Assembly (NCBI GenBank): GCA_028023455.1
Contig: JAQFVV010012510.1
Location: 866,001 to 930,000, forward strand
Length of the DNA stretch: 64,000 nt
Direction: 5' to 3'
Origin: Epiperipatus broadwayi
Taxonomy: Eukaryota > Onychophora > Udeonychophora > Euonychophora > Peripatidae
Shown one piece after another: positions 50,601-58,500 of this stretch. The notes beneath the pieces are model-generated. The model searched no databases. It saw nothing but the letters and a program-made list of their open reading frames with translations, and was not told the DNA's origin. The translations under genes and the position numbers were made by a program. Positions within the stretch are counted from its first letter, which is position 1. Each line of letters opens with the position of its first letter.

Positions 50601-53600
50601 ATATATTTTTGAGCTCTTTTACAAATTGAAGTTAAGCTACTATTATTTAGATTAATGTGAGAATTGAAACTTTTATATAAATAAAATATGAATATTAACA
50701 AATTTTTGCTATTGTTATCTGTTACTTATAACTTTTATGCAAATATATATTACAGTCTCAGTATCCGTAGTATCCCCCTCCCACCCTATTACACCCATTT
50801 TGATTTTACAGCAAATTTAAGGATTTACTAAGATTTAAAATATTACTTATAGGCTGTATATTAAACAAATATTGATTGTTAAATAACAAGCAAAAGATTG
50901 ATTTTTAAAATAACTTAAGCAAACATTTATTTTGAAATAGCTTACGCAAAATATTCATTTTTAAATAACTTATTCGGTGCATTATAAATAAATGACTGAC
51001 TCACTCTAGAGTAAATAATAGTTTTAATTCAGACGGGAGTTTTGACTATATTTCTTTATATTATAATATTCTAACATAATGGAAAGGTGCTTAATCGCCT
51101 CTGATAATTATTAAACCCCACAAAACTCCATTCTGATGAACACAGCGTAAATTAATAAATATGAAATTAAAAACCAAATATAGATGGCATAAGAACAAAT
51201 TGCAGAAAACGATCAATAAAGTTATAATTTAGAAATGAAGAATTTGTTTGAATGGTTTTATGATTACTTAAAATATTTATGATCAAGCAAGAACTTTGAG
51301 AGTACTCTAAGCTTTAAAGTAAATTTAACATAAATGGTTTAGTTTAACATTTAAATAATATAATTAAATACGAGACTTGATTAGTTAGCTAGCTTTTAAT
51401 TTAGAATTGGTTTAGTAATGAAATTAGCATATTCTGCAGAATGATTTACCGGTAATATTTGATAGTAATTCTTTCAAAGCATTGTTTTTTACTGGGATTC
51501 TTCTCTCCATTAAATCAGGCTGGCGCTTTTTTCCATTAAATTTATTGTGGCATTTCTATTACTTCGGTTGCGGCTTTCTCCATCACTTCGGTCAAGAATT
51601 AGCTAGTACTTCAGATGTAGCTTCACTATCACTGGGCTCTGGCTGAGGTTGATGTCTTCTTCCATTCTGTAAAACAGTTTTCCGGGAGAGATAGACGGCC
51701 AGTTTATCGACCCACTAGCCGACAGTTCTCAGTTTAACAACTTTGATAATGGCTTGGTTAGAATTCAACTCGGTCAAAGCGATGCAGGAACAGCTCTTTA
51801 TTTTTCAACACTGGTTTTTCAGAAAATGCGTCTTCAACCCCTTTTGAGGGCCACTACAGGCTTTTTTATATATTTTTGACAATATTTCCCTCCCCCTTTT
51901 ACTTTCACAACATCATTTGTTTACTGACTTCGAACTTTGCCTTTAACTAAATTTCCACTTAGTTTCTAATATTCGCCACAGCTAAATCTGGAGTTAAAAA
52001 CTCTATTCCCTTGGGTTTCCCAATTGCGCTTAGTATGAATTTATGCCTGACTGGATTTTCTAATTTGTTTTTGCCTATAATTTTAAATGAGATCAATTTT
52101 CAGCCAAAAGATTATTTTTAAACGAAATGTTAAAACTCGTAAACAAATTACAGCTTGTGTAATTTTAAGCAAACAATAGAACTCAAAAATTATTTAAAAT
52201 GACTATTAAAACTTAAATGAATAATTTTATAAATTTAAACTTATTTTGTTATATATCTAAATTCTAACTACACACTATGTTTACTTCAGTTTTAACAAAC
52301 GTAAAGGAATATGTGCATATATAAATATTTGTGACTGCATCTTCATATTATAGTTAACAAGGTGATTATACACGCTCATATTCGGCAATATTACAAGCAT
52401 ACTCAAAGTTTTAAATTAAAAAAATACCCGCAATCTGAGTGAAACAATATACACTATTATAGAATATAATAGGTGAAACAAACAGGTTGATAGATCTGTT
52501 TCAATACAAATATAATATTTACTTGTAATTATATAGAAGATAATCACCCTTCCTCATTAACATCATTAATAGTGATATTAAAACTGCAAGAATACTTTCG
52601 CTGCAGCCACACGACTGTCTTAATTTCAAACTCAAACACATTTCTCTATCTTCTGGCTGGGGTGAGAATATCATTGAGTTTTAACATCACTGTTCAATGG
52701 CACTAATGAGGGATGATTACCTTCTATATAATTACAATCTAAACACTGTGCTTGTAAAATTTATTATTATATATTATTATTGTAAATAATGCATATAAAT
52801 TCAAATTTATTTCATGCCTGACTATAACAAAGCAAACAACTAAACCCAATTATAACATATTCTAAACTAATTTTATTTCTCAATTTTTTTGTAATCTATA
52901 GTTGCATATTTTTTATTTTTTTTATTATCTATTGTAAATAATGCTTATAATAAAAAAAAAAAAAAATCAAATTTGGAACCTTTTTTTTATATATAATTTA
53001 CATGGATTAAGACATAAATATATATATAAAACAATAATAATGAAAATATTCATTTTAAATATTAAAAAAAAAAAAGCAAGACATTAAAAAATATTGTATT
53101 TATAAATCAATAATAACAAATTACCAAATGACTTTTCTAGTTTATTCTTAATAATGTATATGTTTTCAATAGCATTCTCTACTCCATAGCTATCTTCTGT
53201 AAATTTTAGTAATGGCTAAATGATAATGCTTTTTATCCACCTGGTATTGTATTTTGTAACTCTTCAAGTTTTTAGTTTCCGTTGATTATATTCATGTTTG
53301 TATCTTAATGCCATTATCTTTAATGACTAATAAACTTTTCTGCAATTGTTTTTATCAACATCTTACTGTTTATTCTTTAATATTCGTAATTACATTAATT
53401 CTTCAAATTTCAATTAAGTTTTTGAACTCAATTCATTAACTTTTTCCTTAATTATTTAAATTTTATATTTTAATTCAATCTATACTACATACTAAAAAGT
53501 TTTCATCAATCATGAACAAGATGATTTTTATTATAGTATAGTTTTCATGATGCATTATTCATATTTCCAACTACTATCCAAATTAATTTGCATGATCTTT

Positions 53601-56600
53601 TTTCAACAAAATTTGGTGTTTTCATTTCCTATTTAGCCTTACTGACAAATTGGCATTTGTCTGATGATTAAAAAATCGATTGCATGTTTTCATTCAGTAA
53701 GTACTTATATTTTTAAAAAAAAATAAAATTTTAATAGCCATTAATTTGTAATGGCGCCAGAAAGAAGTTTTATTAATTCTGAAACATCTTGGCAAAGAAT
53801 ATCATTAAATACGAACAAAAAAAGCACAATCTGACAGTAAATTTGGCATAACTTTCAACTAATTTTTAACAAAATCTATTGCAGAGTCTAATATATTAAT
53901 CTATTTGTCAACACCCATTATCTCTATAAGCATTACTTATTTTTTAATGCTAAGCATGTAATTAAATATTAATCATTAAAAAAAAACTGTATTCAATTTT
54001 CTTTTACCAAGCTTTTGAATATTTTAAATTATTTAACATATACCATTTTTAATAAAGGGATGTAATGCAGCTTAGATACTTTGATTAATGGAAAATATGT
54101 ATTTCCGTGAGTATATGCTTAATAGATTCAACAGATCATTGATTACTGAGCTGAAACGTAAGACTTAATCCAAAATTTGAAGACAAAAGCTACTAAAATA
54201 GTATTAGCTCTTAATGTCCTTAATATTCAAAAATATTCCAATGAATTTAAAATATATCATGATATTTTGATGAGCTCTTTATGTCCTCAATCATCAAAAA
54301 TAGTCCAATGAATTTAAAACTAGAACTTACAATTTATTTTTAAATATATCTATACTTTGAAGATCGTTCAGACTTGAAAGGGATTAAGAAAATAACATAC
54401 TCTAGTAAGGACTATATATAAAAAACTGGCATGAAGAAAAAAAAGGCAATTCACTAATACATTTTAAATTCAGGCAAGATGATGCATGAAAAAAAAAAAA
54501 GCATATGAAAATACTTAAAAATGATCCATTTAGAAGAAATGAATATCTGGAATTCTATCAGATAGTATGAAAGAGTTGATGATAATAAAAAATGATTACT
54601 TCAAGATGAAAAAAACAACCTAATATCATGAAGTGTGTGGAAAAATTCTACAAATAACTATGTAATAATAAAGGGTGGAAAATCTCCAGAAAATATTAGA
54701 ATTATTAAAGACTATTAAAAAAAAAAAGGAAGTAAAGAAATAGAGAAATTGCTGTCAAAGGAATATACCAAAAAGTTGAATGATAAAAATTATATTACGT
54801 AAATGGAAAAATGCATTAGTAATATTAATATTTAAGAAAGATGATAAGAAACCTGCGACTCAAAATAACAAATTGTATGTAAACATGATTATAGCATAAT
54901 TAATCATAGACAAGTGTTTAAAAAGTTGGATTTGTAGTTTAATAAAAGCATATCATACCATTGACACCTTCTTTGACACTTTATCAATACTTTTATTTTT
55001 ATTATTTGTATTACACTAACAGTTTCGACTGTCCTGCAGTCATCATCAGAGTTCTTGTTGATTCTATTACCAAAACCCAACTCAACAAGAACTCTGATGA
55101 TGACTGCAGGACAGTCGAAACTGTTAGTATAATACAAATAATAAAAATAAAAGTATTGATAAAGTGTCAAAGAAGGTGTCAATGGTATGATATGTTATAA
55201 TAGAAATCAATACATAGAAGTAGAAAATTATATTACTTTAATAAAAGCAACGATAAGACATGAAATAACACTAAAAAGATTATCGTTGATAAAGGCCAAC
55301 TTGATTTTCTCCAAAAACATTTGATCAGTATATTTAGGAAGTATTTGGGGATTAAAATAATTGAAGCTTACATCACATGATCACCATTTCTTATGCTAGC
55401 ACATAACTGTTATTAAAACAGGCAAAACTCTCCATACAGTAGTGCCACTTAGTGCCAATCCGAGTAATCAATGGATGCCAGAAGGCTTGTGCATTAAATC
55501 CCCATCTAGTGCCTATTCATCCAATATCCCCAGACTAGTTATGGGTATTGAACTGAGTTCAGACCCATATGACTATATAAGCTATTGAGCTTAGATTGAA
55601 AATGTCATTGTGTTTTCAATTTTCTCATAGTTTTGTAGCGAAGTAGAGATAAAAGGTGGCTGCTGGAGGGTTGTATTAGTTCCTAAGATCTAGGTGCAGT
55701 GCTCTCAGATCCAAAGCTCCTCACTGACGAAGGCCACAAGCCAGAAACTAGTATGTGGATATTGGATGAGTAGGCACTAGATGGGGATTTTATGCACAAG
55801 CCTTTTGGCATCCATTGACTACTCTGGTTGGCACTGAGTGGCACAACTGTATGGAGAGTTTTGCCTATTTTAAATTGAAGTTTACTTAAATCATGTAGAT
55901 TTTGATGGATGTTTTGCAAATGCATCAGTTTCAAAAATTTTCCCTAGAATTATCAGATGAAAGCAAAAACAGGATTAAAAATAATTTTTAGAAAGATTAA
56001 ATGTTCATTGACTTTACATAAAAAACACACAATAATGAATTAGAAGTTAACAACCATATATACCCTGAACGAGATTATTAAAACATAATGGATAAAATTA
56101 ATTATATAATTAAGCATAAATGGGGTATAAATATTTTAATTCTAAAGAAAATGTAATTTGAAAAAAAAAAAATTGTTTTAATGACATCAACATCACTGAA
56201 AGAATTAGAAAGATAAAATGTAACTGGACTAAATATATCACTACAAAAGATGATAATAAATTAACAACTTCAGGAAATTGTATAGCCAAAAAAAAAAAAA
56301 AACACATGAAATATATGGAAAAAGAAGTTTGTATTTTTTTAGGTTATCATATGGAGACTACATAGTACACATCAATGACCAAAAAAAAATGATAAAAAAT
56401 CCACCGATTCTGAAAATAATTTAATTAGCCAAGAAATATTTGTTTTGCACATAACTTTTTAGTTAATATTTTAAGTAATATATAAATTATAATTATGTGT
56501 AAGATTCACAATGGTATAGTTCTTATAATTGAGGATGAAGTGTCTTCAGAATATGTTGAATAAATTGGACGAAAGATGTATGGCATGTGGAATGAAGATT

Positions 56601-58314
56601 AATGTTGAGAAGAAAATGCAATAAAACTGCAAATTGAAATCCATGGTAACATAGTTCAACACGTAGAGATTTAGATATTTGGGCAGTTGGTTGAGTGAGG
56701 ATGGAACAAGTGCAGTAAAAAAGAAGAATAGCTTTGGCAAAGGAGGCATTTATTAAAAAATATTTTGTGAACCTTTGAAAAGAGAATTAAGAATAAGATT
56801 AATTAAATGCTATGCAGTGAGTATACTAATGTATGGTTGTGAAACATGGACGGTGAGTAATAAAATCAGGAACAGATTAGAACCCTTTGAGATGTGGACA
56901 TAGAGAACAATGGGGAAAAATCAGGTGAATGAATAAAATAAATGAAAAGTAACCAGAAAAAGATTGATGGAGGAAATCAGAGAGGAGAAACTGGATGGGA
57001 CATATATTAATAAGAAATTAGTTTAATGAAACGTTTTGGAGGGAATGGTGAGTGAAAGTAAGAAGGAAGGACTAAAAGGATTGACATTGATGGCTGGTAC
57101 GATATGTGAAGAGTTAAGAGAAATTGAAAAGCTGGGCAATGAAGAAAATGAAATAATGTGATTACTCTCTGTACTTATCCATTTGACAGAATACTGTTAA
57201 TTATAAATGTTACCGATAATTAAGAAATTAGTAATAAAACTTCGTAATTTCTGACTAATAAATTGTTTTCAAAAAATGATTGTTTTTTGGAATTTCATGA
57301 ATTTGCATTTATACAAATTTATATAGTACTAGATGTACCCACAGCTCTGCTCTTATAAGTAGAAAAAAATATAGTGCAACAAGTAGATTTTCTCCGAGAC
57401 AAGACAATTGGTGAAAATTGATATGTAGTTTGGAAAAACTAATACATTAGAAATTTTCACAACCCCGCGAAAAAAAAAAAAAAAATCTGCAAATATATAA
57501 AAATTGCATTTTATAAAATCGTGACAATTAATTGGCATACTTCAACGCTACTAGTTACGTTTTTTTTGTAAACTGGCTTTTTGTTTCAACAGACTAATCC
57601 TTCAATCAAAACTTTTTCGACCTGTCTCTTTTATGTCCTCAGTCTTTATCCAAAACTTGGTTTACACTTCTTTAAAAAATGCAATAATGAAATAAAAAAA
57701 CACGGAACTTACACAATTTCTATTAAATAAAAAAAAAAAAACCCACTTATTACAATTACGTAGAGACTAATTTATATGTAGACTACACTTTCGAATATTG
57801 TTATTAATAGTATCTAAATTACACCCTACTTAAAGGTAGGTTAAAACAAATTGTTTATTCAGTAAATCAAACTAGGGCCTCCTCGCGAGCTTTATATACT
57901 CTAATTAAAAAATAATTGGTTGCCCAAACAATTTCGATTTTGTCTCCAATATCGATTAAATCCAAATTTTTAATAAATTTTATAGTAAATATATATAAAA
58001 TGTAAGGCTTTGGATTATTTCCATCTAAATATACTTCTATATAATTATAAAATCAGTTAAGCTTACATAACGTTATTAAACATAAATGTTACTTATAAAA
58101 CATAAATGTTACTTATGAAAATGATTCTCTAATGAAGAAAATTATCTCTAAAACAACTTTGTTACAAATAAAACATAAGTATAAAAAAAGAAAAATGTCA
58201 GAAAGACAAATTACCAGCAGTAGCGGCTGCAGCAATATTTCTACCGGTTACAAGGCCATCACATTTGGCATGGAAGGGGCTATTTTTGGCCGCCTCCAGT
58301 AGTGAATAAAACAT
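20483..58314 (-). CDS. SLC25A3: Mitochondrial phosphate carrier (six coding exons, whole gene)
   Basis: Inner-membrane carrier that brings phosphate into the mitochondrial matrix with protons, supplying ATP synthase (family knowledge). Coding exons join as 58314-58215, 42778-42471, 27189-27008, 22644-22472, 21073-20963, 20646-20483: 1038 nt, 345 aa, phases 1,0,2,1,1, all GT-AG. Three mitochondrial-carrier repeats are visible. Repeat 1 has PLDLVKCR (Pro67, Asp69, Lys72); repeat 2 has PMEAVKVR (Pro164, Glu166, Lys169); repeat 3 has the shortened HPADTVVSKLN typical of phosphate carriers. [12 protein letters not shown] and the C-terminal PRPPPPEMP are phosphate-carrier signatures. The N-terminus MFYSLLEAAKNSPF resembles insect Mpcp and fixes the start. 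No frameshift or premature stop. Introns hold many transposons; none hits an exon. The product is certain as to family; cofactor or isoform details cannot be seen. Confidence 0.96.
20963..21073 (-). CDS. SLC25A3: SLC25A3 coding exon 5
   Basis: Residues 255-291 plus one base. Reads AGVFCAIVSHPADTVVSKLN, then QDKGSTAVEVAKKLGFA, which is repeat 3 of the carrier. It follows a long T-rich polypyrimidine tract ending TTTTAG; donor is G|GTAAAA. Confidence 0.95.
21074..22471 (-). other. SLC25A3 intron 4
   Basis: 1.4 kb intron between exons 4 and 5. AT-rich, GTAAGT donor, T-rich acceptor. No transposon or RNA gene recognised. Confidence 0.85.
22472..22644 (-). CDS. SLC25A3: SLC25A3 coding exon 4
   Basis: Completes Gly197 and runs to the first base of codon 255. 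Reads [20 protein letters not shown], then ACFERTLEALYKYVVPKPRD, one of the most conserved parts of the family. Acceptor TTTACAG, donor G|GTAAGT. Confidence 0.96.
22645..27007 (-). other. SLC25A3 intron 3
   Basis: 4.4 kb intron. Holds the complete pogo-like element at 23837-24900. The remaining sequence (22645-23830 and 24907-27007) is AT-rich and shows nothing I can name. Confidence 0.85.
23837..24900 (+). mobile_element. Pogo/Tigger-like non-autonomous DNA transposon, complete copy
   Basis: 1064 bp with terminal inverted repeats: left CACCTGGGTCTCTTTTTACG, right end complementary to CACCTGGGTCTCGTTTTACG, about 22 bp with one mismatch. TATATA flanks both ends, compatible with a TA target duplication. 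A CxCCTGGGTCTCGTTTTACGCG-like end resembles the pogo/Tigger group (inference). Inside are an inverted repeat with arms of about 35 bp (23907-24001, around CCGATAATGCGC) and one copy of the 150-bp unit that is triplicated at 130-560. No transposase. It lies in intron 3. Confidence 0.75.
27008..27189 (-). CDS. SLC25A3: SLC25A3 coding exon 3
   Basis: Residues 137-196 plus two bases of codon 197. Reads TLYLLASASAEFFADIALAP, then MEAVKVRIQTQPGWSNTLRE, and includes the second carrier signature. Acceptor TTATAG, donor GG|GTAAAT. The frame runs cleanly from exon 2 and into exon 4 (DEGFN-G-FYKGL). Confidence 0.95.
29437..29520 (-). mobile_element. Second SINE family, minus copy in intron 2
   Basis: Minus strand reads GCGATAGTGGATGGCTGAGT, ATGCTTGAAAGTCCATGTTC and AAGAGATT, with the CAGTGCT...TATATATGTGTGTGG block beside it, as in the copies at 11.5-11.77 kb. 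The B-box is decayed. Confidence 0.4.
30328..31598 (+). pseudogene. RTE copy B endonuclease region (one frameshift)
   Basis: APE/EEP-type endonuclease that nicks target DNA for LINE insertion. Motifs in order: YNCRSLSSEERL, DIIGLCEVRR (catalytic Glu), QVYAPTSS, MGDFNARIG (Asp, Asn) and TGSDHRLVRCK (Ser-Asp-His). The frame changes near 30841: copy A has one more A at the same place (ACAAAAGGC against ACAAAGGC), so copy B lost one base. The second block (30840-31598) then runs to a stop after a stretch rich in Lys and Glu that links endonuclease to RT. The ATG at 30328 is only the first available; the true start may differ. Confidence 0.85.
31599..33192 (+). pseudogene. RTE copy B reverse transcriptase region (several breaks)
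   Basis: RT palm motifs in order: NYRPISLLSVLYKIFTKI, REQAGFKSGFS, LCLGFVDYEKAFDSI (first catalytic Asp), KQGDSISPKLF and HLDFADDVVVFA (the YxDD-type box as FADD). The intact central block is 32132-32578 with open sequence upstream. A frameshift follows at about 32570, and the C-terminal block resumes at 32911-33192 with LKWSWAGHIARRDDNRWTIE and ends DNG beside the TGATGA tail. The residue pattern is that of the RTE clade (inference from motif wording, not a database search). Confidence 0.87.
35160..35660 (+). repeat. Degenerate direct repeats inside the 34.6 kb transposon
   Basis: About four units of 110-150 bp share CAACCCACT (T/G) TCTGATTAATTACTGTC followed by GCAAATTAG-CGGGTATCATT and TTTCAAT. 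The spacing is irregular, so this is old tandem growth. Confidence 0.65.
35710..36235 (+). repeat. Three tandem units of about 170 bp inside the 34.6 kb transposon
   Basis: Each unit has ATTGATTTACTCTTG, then CCGTAACTTTAAAAAGACAC, AAGTCC plus an A run, CCCCGTAACTTTAAAGACAC and CAAACTCAAAAACAAGAT. Starts fall near 35742, 35915 and 36084. Confidence 0.8.
37725..37970 (+). repeat. Minisatellite, about 31-bp unit, seven to eight copies
   Basis: Unit of the form TATAGAAGCATTTGATTTTA plus ATTCAAGTT, repeated head to tail with point changes and ending in shortened ATTAGCCTTTGATTTTAATT units. No spacers of unrelated sequence, so it is not CRISPR. Weaker 65-bp repeats (TTTGAACCACTTATTTA) follow to about 38220. 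Confidence 0.85.
38390..38446 (-). ncRNA. Best-preserved candidate hammerhead ribozyme
   Basis: All parts are present on the minus strand: TCCAA / TCCTCA stem I strands, core CTGACGA, stem II GGT-loop CACAA-GCC, GAAA, palindromic CTAG, cleavage triplet ending GTC, then TGGGGA / TTGGA closing stem I. Predicted cut between 38403 and 38402. CTAG is self-complementary, as in type I hammerheads that work as dimers with a tiny stem III. The A-A mismatch at the base of stem II is the one non-canonical position. Confidence 0.55.
38965..39021 (+). ncRNA. Candidate hammerhead ribozyme, plus strand, mutated cleavage site
   Basis: Same architecture as the minus copy with CTGACGA, stem II GGC-CACAA-GCC and GAAAC, but CTAGAC replaces CTAGTC, so the U before the cleavage base is lost. 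Stem I TGGGGA / TCCTCA and TTGGA / TCCAA are intact. Probably inactive as it stands. Confidence 0.5.
41120..41295 (+). mobile_element. RTE LINE 3' remnant, copy D
   Basis: Decayed match to the last 170 bp of RTE copy B: AAGATGGATGGATGAAATAA, GAGAAGAAAAACT, TTGGAGAGATCTTCA, CAGTGGCTTGATA and a GATGATGATGAT tail. Confidence 0.7.
41669..41823. repeat. Near-perfect hairpin: 73-bp arms, 9-nt loop
   Basis: Left arm 41669-41741 and right arm 41751-41823 are complementary with one mismatch (GCGTATAAAA against GCATATAAAA); the loop is ATGCTATGG. Direct repeats flank a slightly larger unit: ACTATAAAATTATAACTAG (41652-41670) and ACTATAAAATTATAATAG (41872-41889). It lies in intron 2. No coding. It could be a foldback MITE or an inserted retrocopy of a hairpin. 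Confidence 0.88.
42471..42778 (-). CDS. SLC25A3: SLC25A3 coding exon 2
   Basis: Residues 34-136. Contains the first carrier repeat with PLDLVKCR and then KYKGIFTGFSVTVKEDG and RGLAKGWAPT. Acceptor TTTTTAG, donor GAG|GTAATT, phase 0 at the end. In vertebrates part of this region comes from two alternative exons (3A/3B); here one copy sits inside a single exon, and I see no second copy nearby. Confidence 0.95.
45006..45859. mobile_element. Large foldback element, about 400-bp arms
   Basis: Left arm about 45006-45403 and right arm about 45467-45859 are inverted copies at roughly 80 percent by eye. Matching blocks include ATCTCAGTGCACTCACAAA, GGCACTATCCTGCAATTTTG, AACCATGTGTTATTTGTTCA and GAATGGAATTTATTAAAAAA. 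A further partial direct copy of the GCACTATCCTG block lies at 44938-44985. No transposase; foldback DNA transposon or old inverted duplication. Confidence 0.75.
46985..47155 (+). repeat. Short direct repeat, period about 100 bp
   Basis: TTCAATAGGGTGACTTAATA near 47007 recurs as TTCAATAGAGTGACATGATC near 47107, each followed by CCAACCTAGAATAAA. Two degenerate copies. Confidence 0.6.
47765..49091 (+). mobile_element. Solo LTR (Gypsy-type ends) nested in the hAT remnant
   Basis: Starts TGTAACGTTTTTCGTTTTGC and ends AAATAAACGTTACA, the TGTAACG...CGTTACA pattern common in Gypsy LTRs. The 4-bp direct repeat ATAT flanks it (47761-47764 and 49092-49095). An AATAAA-containing GTAATAAAGTCTTTATT lies near 48808, as expected inside an LTR. 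No gag or pol lies beside it, so it is a solo LTR left by recombination (inference). Confidence 0.65.
49106..49715 (+). pseudogene. hAT transposase remnant (BED-like start, then C-terminal dimerisation region)
   Basis: Broken frames. The start MSKRNYSDCWKYFKKEKNN resembles a BED finger opening. Then LLKFLQDPNHLQGDKFF and FDIIKLAKNYMQELFQ are hAT-like linker phrases. The end, AMKTIRHTSTQNEQTFSTS, then SKKNSLKRFINYLFFLKYYF, matches the hAT C-terminal pattern (ATSapsER-FS-aG...kRnrL...fLk). Several stops; the middle of the protein is missing, so it is a deletion derivative. Confidence 0.65.
50031..50288 (-). pseudogene. BED zinc-finger-like fragment of a hAT transposase
   Basis: 85-residue open frame on the minus strand. 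It contains FCNVIRYYGETANLKSRITW followed by HTHLYNRAY, close to the C-x-G-xT-NL-xH-x-H spacing of BED fingers, with the second Cys apparently lost. It runs opposite to the other hAT piece, so the two fragments belong to different insertions or an inverted rearrangement. Confidence 0.4.
50621..54189. other. No gene seen; one less AT-rich block
   Basis: Mostly AT-rich. The block at about 51420-51960 is richer in C and G (TACTTCGGTTGCGGCTTTCT, CTAGCCGACAGTTCTCAG) and looks like foreign repeat sequence, perhaps an LTR fragment, but I found no matching ends or coding motif. Confidence 0.4.
54949..55194. mobile_element. Foldback element, 113-bp arms, 20-nt loop
   Basis: Left arm 54949-55061, right arm 55082-55194, nearly perfect complement (one clear mismatch, ACACTAAC against ATACTAAC). 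Ends are CATATCATACCATTGACACC. Each arm carries CTGATGATGACTGCAGGACA then GTCGAAAC. A single arm of the same family lies at 945-1065. Inserted in RTE copy E. Confidence 0.85.
55372..55872. mobile_element. Hammerhead-family element nested in RTE copy E
   Basis: 501 bp flanked by AATTGAAGCTTAC (55359-55371) and AATTGAAGTTTAC (55873-55885), a 13-bp target duplication with one mismatch. The left part runs in minus orientation to CCCCAGACTAGTTATGGG, then it turns to plus orientation through the TTCAGACCCATATGACTATA and CTAAGATCTAGGTGCAGTGC blocks and ends near TTTTGCCTATTTTA. An inverted dimer like the others. Confidence 0.84.
55710..55766 (+). ncRNA. Candidate hammerhead ribozyme, plus strand
   Basis: TCCAA-AGC-TCCTCA, CTGACGA, stem II GGC-CACAA-GCC, GAAAC, CTAG, then TA and TGTGGA-TA-TTGGA. 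The cleavage pair is UA, allowed in hammerheads (UH), but stem I has one extra mismatch (TGTGGA against TCCTCA). Confidence 0.45.
56530..57150 (+). pseudogene. Non-LTR reverse transcriptase C-terminal fragment, second LINE family
   Basis: Broken frames reading, in pieces, LQNMLNKLDERCMACGMKIN, a FGQLVE..G block and LMYGCETWTVSNKIRNRLEP then FEMW. The GMKIN and LMYGCETW phrases are standard just after the catalytic FADD box of LINE reverse transcriptases. The wording differs from the RTE copies here, so it is another family. Adjacent to, but distinct from, RTE copy E. Confidence 0.6.
58215..58314 (-). CDS. SLC25A3: SLC25A3 coding exon 1
   Basis: Encodes residues 1-33 plus the first base of codon 34. 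It starts MFYSLLEAAKNSPF and ends with an Ala-rich stretch. Donor GTAATT follows at 58214. The ATG at 58314 is the first in frame, and the preceding sequence looks like a splice acceptor (TTGTAG), so the 5' UTR is probably split. This exon would be missed by length-based ORF searches. Confidence 0.9.
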
Positions 58315-58500
58315 TCTGCTTTTATTCTACAATACAAATTATATTCCAAATACAAAAGGCTTTTAATAATGACAATAATTTTAACTATTATAAATTTTCT
58401 TAACAAATAAAACAATAAACTAACGTGTTAAATACAAACCTATAGAAAATGGCGAGGGTAGGAAAGAAAAAATTACCAAGGTCAGACCACGTGAATCAAA
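58315..58500 (-). promoter_or_regulatory. Possible split 5' UTR and promoter-proximal E-box
   Basis: Twelve bases upstream of the ATG lies a plausible acceptor (TTGTAG, AG at 58328-58327). A plausible donor (CTTG|GTAATT) lies at 58476-58475, giving a roughly 150-bp intron and an untranslated exon ending at 58477. A palindromic CACGTG E-box is at 58488-58493. I infer the transcription start lies near or upstream of it. No TATA box is convincing. Confidence 0.35.

Larger units (their letters stand above)
47281..50620. mobile_element. hAT-like transposon remnant with inverted flanks
   Basis: The two edges are inverted relatives: ATGTAGATAATTATCAACTA at 47310 against the complement near 50575-50550, and GCTGATTATCATAGATTTGC against the complement near 50405-50385, with the same order inside. 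Between them lie hAT transposase pieces (49106-49715 plus; 50031-50288 minus) and a solo LTR (47765-49091). Exact ends and target duplication are not resolved. Confidence 0.55.
54190..56300 (+). mobile_element. RTE LINE, copy E, very old, with two nested insertions
   Basis: Follows RTE copy B in order: the AAATATTCCAATGAATTTAA / GACTTGAAAGGGATTAAGAA linker, ATGAAGTGTGTGGAAAAATT, TGGAAAAATGCATTAGTAAT, then after the insertions TTAAATCATGTAGATTTTGA (the HLDFAD region), TTATCAGATGAAAGCAAAA, AACATAATGGATAAAATTAA, and AGAAGATGATAATAAA-like sequence. Interrupted by a foldback (54949-55194) and a hammerhead-family element (55372-55872). No usable frame remains. Confidence 0.7.
42779..58214 (-). other. 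SLC25A3 intron 1
   Basis: 15.4 kb intron containing a large foldback, a hAT element with a nested solo LTR, an old RTE with two nested insertions and another LINE fragment. The stretches 42779-45005, 45860-46985, 50621-54189 and 57151-58214 show nothing I can support, apart from a 22-bp tandem repeat at about 58079-58118. Confidence 0.85.

Noticed and set aside
54904-55200. Two overlapping open frames on opposite strands with almost the same protein
   Set aside because: They are the two arms of the 113-bp foldback hairpin; identical translations follow from the inverted repeat, not from coding.
55683-55934. 83-codon open frame (SSQWMPKGLC..., VSGLWPSSVRSF...), also seen in part at 5557-5751
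   Set aside because: It is the translation of the hammerhead-family repeat; the frame is not kept across copies.
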